A DNA stretch of 64,000 nucleotides, from assembly GCA_001414485.1 (NCBI GenBank), contig LLEY01000020.1:62001-126000 (forward strand). Reading direction: 5' to 3'. The notes below the pieces were generated by a model that was not told the DNA's origin, did no database searches, and was given only the letters and a program-made list of their open reading frames with translations. Numbering within the stretch: the first letter of the stretch is position 1; each line of letters opens with the position of its first letter. This document shows, piece after piece, positions 44,388 through 52,935 of this stretch. Origin of the DNA: Calycina herbarum (taxonomy: Eukaryota; Ascomycota; Leotiomycetes; Helotiales; Pezizellaceae). The translations under genes and the position numbers were made by a program.

Positions 44388-45550
44388 ATCAACAAGCAAA
44401 CAGTTTGTTCTCGTCCATCCGACTAACTTTCTTTGTCAAGGGATAATATTATTGTTCAAAATGTTCATTTTGTTGTAGCAATTTGTTTTGAGGGCCGATT
44501 CCAAGGCCTAGCTTACTCGTTACAAGCCTCAACACCCAATAAGCGCCAGCACAGGGTGTGCGACTCGGAAAGAAGATAATCGCTGCTCCAAGTTCAATTT
44601 GTAACACGTAGAATGAAATTTAACGGATTCTTTGTCGTAAATTACCCAGTAGCAAGTAACATAATTCCCCTCATCTTGAATGCGAGGAAAGGCAAAACAA
44701 CTAAAGGATGTTACCATCGTTCCCAGCTTCTTCTTGAGAGCATAAAAATCAACTAAAGAGTCTCTAGATATGTAAGGGTTCGCAGTATTTTTTTTGCATG
44801 CTGATAACCCAGTCTCGTAGAAGCTGGCGAGTTTTGGAAACCAGTCAAAGACGGAGGCTTAAGAAAGCTCACAAAAGCGGCAATCCTTTGAATATGGCTG
44901 AGATTGAGATGTTCAATCACAGAAATTTCGATTAAGCAAGATGAAAGAGATTTCAAGAGAACGAAAAACAAGTAGCCCAACGATCAGAAAAGCGAGAATA
45001 TAAAAGCAGCAGGGTGCCGTAAACTATTCGTTCGTATTCGCGGACAGATTTTGGCGTAGCAGTAAAACTGTAGTATTAGGGCACTCGCCCAAATTGTCGA
45101 GTTTAATTGCTAGATACTCCTGTGGGTTACGCACTTCGCAAGTAATGCAAAACCTGGTTATCTTTTGTGCCTGGCTTATCATAATATCTCGTTCACTTCG
45201 TTTTGTCTCTTCGCTGTTTGGTACGTGGGTCAATCGATAGGATTCGGACAAGGTTTTCTTCAAATCTGTACGAAAAGGAGGAGCAAATGTACAACCTCAA
45301 TCCCTTTGCAAGTGAAAAGCTTTCCATTCAGTCAAGAGCAATGTACGTTCGGGCATCGTAACCGTCCTCCAAACCACACATTCCTCCCTTCCCTCGAGAA
45401 AACCTCCCATATCAGAGAGCAGAAAAATCTGGTGATTCACCCCATCCGTAAACTCCATGCCATATGTGTAACCAGCCGTCCGATCGAGGTTGTCACTTTT
45501 GCCCGGTTCTCAGAAATCGATTTGGAGGCATTCTTGCCGGTGCGGGTAAT
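44388..45550. other. gene-free stretch
   Basis: Over 1.1 kb with only short overlapping frames (60-130 codons) and no known motif. It holds the 3' flank of RPS29 and the upstream region of the SprT-like gene. Confidence 0.4.
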
Positions 45551-45903
45551 TTAACGGTGCTGTAAGAAAGTCCAATGTGTCAGATTTTTGTAATCTTCGG
45601 GATGCTGCTGGGTATGTGGTGGTTGCGAGGGCGCGATTCCTTACCTTGACAAATCCAATATCGGCTGCCTTCTCTCTGAAGCATTGTCTGCAGATGTTCA
45701 ATCCATACTTGCGGATGAGACCAGCCTTGTGTGTGCAGACGCGGCTTTAATTCCAGTTAGCCCAATGTATTCTTTCATGTCCCCTCCCAAAAGTATATCC
45801 TCATTTGCGCTGCGGCTCTCGAGTCGTGGGGTGGTACGTACCATTCGCGGGCTCCCTTTCCGTAGGTTCGGGGTCTGGAGTTCCAGACTGATTCGTGAGA
45901 CAT
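45551..45903 (-). CDS. RPS29: cytosolic ribosomal protein uS14 (S29)
   Basis: A 56-aa zinc-binding protein of the 40S head. Three exons on the minus strand are 45842-45903, 45645-45744 and 45551-45559. It reads [20 protein letters not shown], then [20 protein letters not shown], then [16 protein letters not shown]. The four zinc cysteines are C21, C24, C39 and C42. The first intron (97 bp) splits the codon of C21. The last exon holds only His-Arg-stop. All junctions are GT-AG and the length is exactly that of the family. It is divergent to the small gene starting at 46211. Confidence 0.97.
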
Positions 45904-46210
45904 TTTGGAGATGCGATTTGACGATTCGAGGTGTTCGGTACGTCTAAGAGATCTCGTCGGAGGTGGATTGGCGGGTTGTCGTGTCGGTATGAAATTATCG
46001 AAATATCTCGCGAAATTAGCCGCGGTGGGCGATTTGTTAGGGCTCCGAGGTAAGGCGGTGAGGTTGTTTCACGTGATACTGGCAGAATGGGTGGAGCTCT
46101 GAGAAGGCTGCAGCAAGACAGCCTTGCCAAAACAAACAACCCCTCTTCCATCTCTCAAACCAAGAAACCAATTCAACAACAAACAATCCTACTTATTCTA
46201 ATCACCCAAG
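45904..46210. promoter_or_regulatory. divergent promoter region, RPS29 / 104-aa unknown
   Basis: A 307-bp spacer between two outward starts. Coexpression with a ribosomal-protein gene is possible but not shown. No specific element was named. Confidence 0.4.
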
Positions 46211-46575
46211 ATGGTAAGCCTACCCAAAGCCATTATTAAATCGCTACTAACATCTCGTCCAAGTCCAAAGACTCTTCCTACACCTACGTCCACTTCACGA
46301 GAGCAAGAGACGCGGACCTCTTCGAAGACTTCTGCAAAGACAAACTTCCAGACGATGAAATTTACGTTCCTCCTCATAATCAACCAATCAATCCCGAGGA
46401 CGAAGATGATGTAGTACCGGATCAGCATGCAGCATTTGGCATCCAGCGTGCAACCCAGAAAACCAAAGAACCTGCTTGGAAAGACCTGGGATTGGCAGAG
46501 TTGATGAAGAAAGGTCCTGAGAGGACTCCACCAAGTGGAGGTGCTTTCAAAGGCTCGAATGCTTTACCAAGATGA
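46211..46575 (+). CDS. small acidic fungal protein of unknown function
   Basis: The first coding exon is just the ATG (46211-46213). It is followed by a 50-bp intron (GTAAGC ... CCAAG) and exon 46264-46575, giving 104 aa. It reads MSKDSSYTYVHFTRARDADL, then FEDFCKDKLPDDEIYVPP, an acidic linker NPEDEDDVVPD, and a basic C-terminus (WKDLGLAELMKKGPERTPPS). I do not recognise the family, but the even codon use, good intron and compact promoter next to RPS29 argue it is real. The DLFEDF block and the WKDLGLAELMKKGPER block are likely functional motifs. An open frame continues in the same phase after the TGA; see the next entry. Confidence 0.7.
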
Positions 46576-46900
46576 ACAAAAATAGAGGGGCTGCGAGGAA
46601 ATATATTGCGTGGTAAGCTTCAACTGGCTGTTCCAGAAGCAGACCGAACCAAATTCTCGCAACTCTGCGCTCTGCATACACAACTCCTCGAACAAGGCAA
46701 AGTCATATTCTTTCTTACGGACGGCATGGTCGCTGCGATGGAGGGTCCGGGGAAGAGTGTACAATGGGTGGGTGCTTTCGAGTAAGAATGGGTATTTATC
46801 ATGGAGTTTTGGCCAGGGGAGTTACGACAAAGATACCTGGTATACAGCCAAATACGACAATGAAGCAGAGGAATTAGTCAATGAGAAATATTCAATTTGA
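46576..46900 (+). other. open-frame remnant directly after the 104-aa gene
   Basis: The frame of the preceding gene stays open after its TGA (46573-46575) to a TAA at 46783. It includes LAVPEADRTKFSQLCALHTQ, then LLEQGKVIFFLTDGMVAAME. Shifting by one base at 46783 continues KNGYLSWSFGQGSYDKDTWY up to a TGA at about 46900. The two pieces read like one protein broken once. It may be a decayed gene, a former C-terminal extension, or exons of another transcript. Confidence 0.45.
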
Positions 46901-47395
46901 GAACTTGCCTTGACTATGGGTTTATGATTATAAAATTGTCAATTGCGTTAATGACTTGAGGAGTTTTTATTTCTTTGAATAGTGAACTTCCTCTTTCGAA
47001 ATTGAGAATCAGGAGAGGAAAAATCCTTGAAGAAGAGGGCCTTAGCCAGTAAATACACGACGAGGAATAAGTTCTCAAGACCAACCCTTTTTTACATGAT
47101 GAACAACACATCTTCGCTCACGATTATCATTGAGAACCTCAAGTAGTGTTTTGATAGAACTACGAGCCCAGAGTTCACTCGAGTCTCGAGTACTCTTTAT
47201 ACGTGCAACACTCCTGTCTTATAAAATATTTCATAGGTTTATCTATCACAAGAGAAGCCCAAACCGAAAGCTCCATCCTAACTCCGTCCATGCCCTTTAC
47301 GCCTACCAAATAGTCACATCTCCCATGTTCTGTCTCGCTGTCCCGGTTTATGTTCCTATCGAACCTCTTTCTCCCCTCTATAAAACACCCCATCT
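46901..47395. other. gene-free spacer
   Basis: 3' flanks of converging transcripts. No feature is supported. Confidence 0.4.
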
Positions 47396-48151
47396 CTACC
47401 TTGGCAAGAAACCCTCCCTCTCCACAATCTCCTCCTGAAACTTGACCAAAAACACCGTCTTCCCAGGCCACAACTCCCCCTCCTCCCCCTTCCCAACACT
47501 ATGAGCCGTAACCTTGGCCGGAAACCCCGCTCCATCACAACACCCCTCCACAATACCGGCCACATACGCCGCACAGTTAAGTTGGTTCATCTCCTTGGGC
47601 ACACTGATATACTGGTTCACCAACGGCTCATTATCGCTAATCATGTATTCTTCGGGGGTATCTGGGTTCGAGGATTTCTCGAGGGCGTCGGCGGGTCGGG
47701 AGAAGAGGTGACGCCAGAGTGTTGTGGTGATGAATTGGAGGAGTGCGATGATGTGGAGGGGTCGGGTTTGGGAGCGTGCTGGTTCGCGGTAGAGGAGGAG
47801 ATCTAGGAGTTTGAGACCTATTGGGTGGCCTTGGACGTTTAATCTAGTATCCAAATACAAAATCAGCATCTATCCTTCCAATCCTCGTCCTATAGATGCC
47901 CAAGATTATCGAGGAAGAACCTACCGCTTTTCCAGATCCTGAATCCCAGTAACCCTCTTCTGCGCATAACTAACCATCTCCCCAAACAAATACGCAAAGC
48001 TCGCCTGGCTCAATTCTTGCGTCCGACTGCGATTTAGTGGTCGGTGGTATATGGTTTTGCCGCTGGATGGGTATTTGAGGCCTTGCTGGTTGGAGCGTTG
48101 GTTTTGCGACTGCGAGCCCAGAGGCGGCTTTACGGGTTGGGAGGATGCCAT
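47396..48151 (-). CDS. TRS31: TRAPP complex subunit Trs31/TRAPPC5
   Basis: A core subunit of TRAPP, the exchange factor for Ypt1/Rab1 at ER-Golgi vesicle tethering. Exons 47925-48151 and 47396-47843 give 224 aa. It has a low-complexity start, then SQASFAYLFGEMVSYAQKRV, a typical Bet3-family first helix. IQDLEKRLNVQGHPIGLKLL, then DLLLYRE, ITTTLWRHLFSRPADALEKS and the conserved end GFPAKVTAHSV plus TVFLVKFQEEIVERE follow. It is slightly longer than the human protein (188 aa) because of the N-terminal tail. The intron is 81 bp. Confidence 0.93.
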
Positions 48152-48612
48152 GGTGCTTGATTTGGAGAGCAAATTATCTGTGGCATCGATTCAGATATGT
48201 AATCCGAGGGTTTCAGGGTGGTGGGTGGTGCATTTGAGGGGTTCGAGTTGGTGATGTGCAAGTGTTTTGTGAGGTTCCAGAGCTCCGTGGTTGAAGCGAG
48301 AGAGCTTCAAGCTTCACAAAAGGTCAAGGTCACTGAAAACTGGTGAGTTTTCAACAACGAGAATTTGGTTACGGAATGAATGCTGTTTTAATCTCATTGC
48401 TTTCAGAATCTATATACACTCTTCTTTCTGAATCCCAAATCTACTAAGGGTGTTTCTTCTCAATCCGCTAAAAGCAACGCAATCACTTGTTTTTATATCA
48501 AGGTATAATAAAACCAAGCTCATCATCCCCGCGAACTTGTCTATGAAAACTCCAAATGAATACAAGAAACTTCCCCCAGTCAGAACCTTATAAGTTCATG
48601 GTCTCCTTTTCA
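48152..48612. other. spacer between TRS31 and the Sec14-like gene
   Basis: Promoter side of TRS31 and 3' end of the Sec14-like gene. No further feature was recognised. Confidence 0.4.
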
Positions 48613-49922
48613 TTATACTGCAGTAGCAGTGGTGACTTTATCATCTGCGGCGACTGGAACTGTCGGGACTACCGCTGTAGGGACTGTTGTAGGGGCAATA
48701 GGTTCGTTCTCATTGTTGTTGGAAACTGGAACGGTTGGTACAGCCGTCGAATCCTCCTTCACCACCAAAGGAGGCGCTGCTGCTACGCTAGCAACATTTC
48801 CTCCTTTGAGGTAAGCCTCACTCTCACCAAAGTGCTTCCCAGCTTTGACCCAACGCTCTTGTTGTTCTGCAAGCCTCTCATCACACAATTTCATGAGTTC
48901 TGGCCAGTATACTGAGTGGTCATACTCGAACTCGAGATCCCCCTGAAAATTTGAGGCTAATTGTTGAGGTGGGACATGCTGTCTCATATCACCATCAAAC
49001 TTGAGCTTCTCCTTGGTCGTGGGGTCGATGAATGGAGTGACCAGCTTAAGGAAGCCCCAGACAAGCCAAGGAACTGTACCACATTAGATTTGAAGCATTC
49101 TTTTGTGGATAATTACTCACTGTTTATAATCAAAGCTCGTCCCAAGCGTTCAGGGTAATGGGTCTGGAGAATATTCAAAACCTCTCGAGCTTGTCCGAGG
49201 GCAGGAGCAGTGTTGATTCTGTCCTTGGAACTCTTGAAATTGATCAAGAGAGCCAATGTTTCCTGACCAGGTCCAATCAATGCAATACTCCTCTCCAGCA
49301 TGAATACCAAATGTTGAACTTGTCGTGGTGAAGTCTGGGTATTTTGTCTTCCAGGATTGAGGTATTGGCACGGTCTTCTAGCAATATCGTAGCCCAGGAT
49401 CCATTGCTTTCCCGACGCGTTCTCTGGAGATATATGTTCCGATGTCAGACCCTCCACACCATATTCCCGTCTCCATGACAAAGTAGCGAGGAGCCTCTTT
49501 CCTGCCTCTGCCAAGTCCCACTTTGTTGCTCGTAGATATCTCAGCAGACACTCTCTGGTCAACCACATAACCTCACTATCTGTAATCGCCCCGGCTTTCT
49601 CTGGGTTTGTTGAAGGTATTTCGGTCCAAGATTTGACTGTGGCTAATAACGAATCGTATTTTGTTTGTTGTTCGGGGGTGAGTGCAGTGATAGGAGGCTG
49701 AGGGGTGTCTGGGAGAGGATCGACGAGAGGAGTTTTCAATGGATTCGCTTTACTGATGTTTTGCGCTCGTGCTCGTAATGACGCTGCAACCGGAGATGCC
49801 CCAGCTGCTCCAGTTGAATAAGAAGGAGGAGGAGTGGCATTTTGGGGAGCGTCCTTGTTGATGTTGACTTCTGCCATCTTGTTCTCCAAGCCCACCTCTC
49901 CGTTAACTGGCGCGGCTGACAT
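48613..49922 (-). CDS. Sec14-like (CRAL-TRIO) lipid transfer protein
   Basis: It likely exchanges phosphatidylinositol or other lipids between membranes. Exons 49121-49922 and 48613-49073 give 420 aa. Residues 1-75 are Pro/Ala-rich. The CRAL-TRIO N-terminal helices include ECLLRYLRATKWDLAEAGKR and then LLATLSWRREYGVE. The lipid-binding domain follows with QWILGYDIARRPCQYLNPGR, LVFMLERSIALIGPGQETLA, VLNILQTHYPERLGRALIIN and then PWLVWGFLKLVTPFIDPTTK. It resembles Pdr16/Csr1-type Sec14 homologues of ascomycetes. The C-terminal tail is Ala/Val/Thr-rich. The 47-bp intron lies inside the lipid-binding fold and restores the frame. Confidence 0.92.
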
Positions 49923-50682
49923 CTTTCTGGAGTCTTGGATAAGGAAGAGCCTCGCTTGTGTGACTTGGACTTTTGGGAGAGCGAATTGGTTTGAGTGCTG
50001 CAGTCAATTGAAGATGGCAAGGTCACAGATAAGTGGCAGTGGTGGAGGTGAATTAGAAACACTCTGGGAGTCGAAATTAAATGGAAATGGACTTTATATT
50101 GTCAGCCTCGCCCGCTCTTTGGGTTTGAACGGGAACCTGCTCGCCCCCTGAACGCAGCATACCGCATCGTATTCGTATTTTCACCATCTGAACCTCTGAA
50201 CTAGGCTCTTGGTCTCGCTTTCATCTCTTCTGTGGAGTCTTCATTCTTATACATTTGTACCTATACCTACTGTATACTTAACCCTTCCAGCGAATGCCAG
50301 CTATCGTGAAGCTGGTCAGCCTAATTCACTTCTCAGCCTCGATAGAAGAAAAAGAAACCCTCTGCACTCAGTTACGGCACCTAGGGCCGTTTGACAATCG
50401 ATTTGGAATCATGAAAAGATAGACAAGTGTGTGTACACAACACATTATCTAGCTTTGTGGTTGTTGGGCTTCCACGTGTGGTTCACCAGGCCGGAAGAAG
50501 TTTTCCGGCTTCCCCTCACGATAATGGAGGCAAGTGCAACCAAGCTCAAAATCGGCTAAACTAAAATCTCGGGCTCGGATAAAATAGTCTTGGGAATGGT
50601 TTCCCATCAAGTATATATTGGCATGAGTTTCCAGTTGTAAAACTTTCCCGCTTTTTTCGTTTCAATTTCTCTATTATTCAAA
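49923..50682. promoter_or_regulatory. divergent promoter region, Sec14-like / SDR
   Basis: A 760-bp spacer between outward starts. Nothing else was recognised. A TATATAT-like motif lies about 70 bp upstream of the SDR start (near 50611). Confidence 0.4.
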
Positions 50683-51699
50683 ATGTCTTTCGTCGGAGAC
50701 TTCCCCATCAAATCCAAAATAGCCGTCGTTACCGGGGCGGGCTCGGGAATCAATCTTTCTTTTGCCAAACTCTCTGTCCAACAAGGAGCTCGAGTAATAA
50801 TAGCAGATCTCAAACTCACTTCAGATGCCGAGTCATTTCTCAGTGGCGAAGGGGCGAAAGCTGCTATTTTTGTGAAGTGTGATGTCACGAAGCGATCTCA
50901 GTTGGAAAACTTAATCATGGTTTCGCAAGAGAAATTCGGTAATATTCCAGATGTTTATATTGCTGGGGCTGGAGTATTTGATCCCGTATGTATCCTCCTT
51001 CTCAACTAATTACGAAAACCAATGCTGATTGGGATGTTAGCCGTGGTCAAATTTCTGGGATGATACTGAGGATGATCGATACACTGAGGTCGATATCAAT
51101 GTCACACATCCCATAAAGTTCGCCAGAATAGCACTACGAGCTTTGCTCGGGAAGAACAAAAAGGGCGTTTTCTTGATTGTGGCATCCCTTGCTGGATTCC
51201 AAGGCATGTTTGCAGCTCCACTGTATTGTGCAACGAAGCACGCAGTTATCGGGTTCGTGAGATCTATGGCTAAACTTGATGGATTGGAAGGCATAAAAGT
51301 GGTTGCGTGTGCACCTGGGTATGTACCCCTGGATCTCGAAGATACTTATCTTCAATAATATGAAGATATCGAAGTGCATCAGAGACTAACCTCGATAGAA
51401 TCGTTGCAACACCAATGTGGACAGAAGACCCCGAGAGACAAAAGCAATATGGTTACAAAACAGAACATGCCGTAACTCCTGAACGAGTTGCTGAGGACAT
51501 GATGGAACTTGTTGTCAAAGGCAAATATCAAGGGGGAACGTGCTTAGAAAGTGCGTTTGGAGGCACCCGAACACTTGGGACTTGGAATATACCTGCCCCA
51601 GCAAGTACTGGAACTTCGGTCCCCCCAGAAGCCTTGGAGAGAATCAATAGACCAATGGTTGAGATGATGAAGAGAGAGCGTGCTCAGTCTAAATTATGA
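50683..51699 (+). CDS. short-chain dehydrogenase/reductase
   Basis: Three exons, 50683-50985, 51041-51318 and 51399-51699, give 293 aa. The cofactor motif is VVTGAGSGINLSFAKL, with Asp at the end of strand 2 (IIADLKL) favouring NAD. IAGAG replaces NAG. The catalytic Ser lies in LIVASLAGFQG, and Tyr-Lys in LYCATKHAVIGFV (YxxxK). Near the C-terminus is IVATPMWTEDPERQKQYGYK. It resembles fungal 15-hydroxyprostaglandin-dehydrogenase-like SDRs; the substrate is unknown. Introns are 55 and 80 bp. Unlike the SDR at 6 kb it is intact, and the two are not close relatives. Confidence 0.9.
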
Positions 51700-52935
51700 T
51701 TTGGGTTGGAGTTTGTATGAGTAGTCAGTGGAATTATCGACCTATTACGCCTTCTTTTCACTTCATTTTTCTCTTCCATTTGGATCTTTCTCTTACTTGT
51801 ATGGTTTCCAGCTTTCTCGAGAGACCTGGAGGGGAATTTGCGTGGCACATTTCAACTTCATTGATCTACCATCTCATTTGTCTATACTTTCTCGAGTTGT
51901 CTTCCCCCAGGGCTTCCAATGGCTTCAAAATCTTGTCAGGTGGACATGCCATACGCCTTTCGCGTTTCTACGAACCTTTTGGTTCCTATTGAAGTAAAAG
52001 GTTCTGTTTGGAGCACCTGCTGAACCAAGCCACCGATGTTGCTGGGCGCGGCAGAGGGGAATGATCAGTTAACAGAGCACCTTTGGGAACAAGCGAAAAC
52101 TCAACATCCTTCCAGGTTACTACGCCAACTCGTCTATGTGCGCCTCGAGTTCGCTCCTTCCTGCTGAACTTGAAATTACCCGGAGCCGGAGGGCAGCGGG
52201 TGGTGAAGGGAGCTACCTTACAGCTTGGCCCTCGAGTGTCTCAAGGGAGGTTGTCGAGGTCGCTCCTCCCTCTTGTCACCTCCCTTGAGACCCACCACGT
52301 CAAGGGCACGAACTTTTGTCCAGAGTATAAACCCCCCGTCTCCATATATACACTTTCTTGTCGTCGAAAACGAATCGCGGGGGGTGAGTGTTCTTTTTGA
52401 TTCCCCTTCGAAAATGCAACCTGAACGTGCTAACCCTACGTTACTCTCAGCCCTCTCAAATTGTACAAGCCATTTCGCTATGGTCGCAACATCAAGCACA
52501 TCTTCTTCTACACCCATTCATCGTGAAGGAATAGACTCTAAGGGGAAGGAAATATAATATCTCCTGTATGACAGCAAATGTTGTCTCGCTCATCGCCGAA
52601 TCGATGTGAATGAGCCAAGTCAAGGAAGGAGCGACTTCAACCGAGGCCAGTTGATTTCTTATCATTGAAAACGAATCTGGGGAGCCCAAGGTTCTTCGAC
52701 AGGAACCACTCTCCTCTACTGTATCAACCCCGCAGTCAGTGGACACCAGGAGGCTCTCACTCTTTTTTTCTTCAATAATTTCCCCATACCTATATCCTTA
52801 TCCCTTTTCTTCACTCCCCGTGCCTTCGGACCTACAATCAATCAATAGAAGAAGCTCTACCTTCCTATGACCAATTTCTCACCTCTTCCAAACTCAGATT
52901 CCCTTGCTGAAATAGGCAGAAGCCTTTCCGCATGA
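51700..52935. other. intergenic region with a hairpin and short shared motifs
   Basis: An inverted repeat with a 13-bp stem (TCTCAAGGGAGGT at 52239-52251; its complement at 52278-52290) lies here. Two copies of a GAAAACGAATC-based motif (52362-52390 and 52660-52686) match one at 10195. No gene is supported. Confidence 0.45.
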
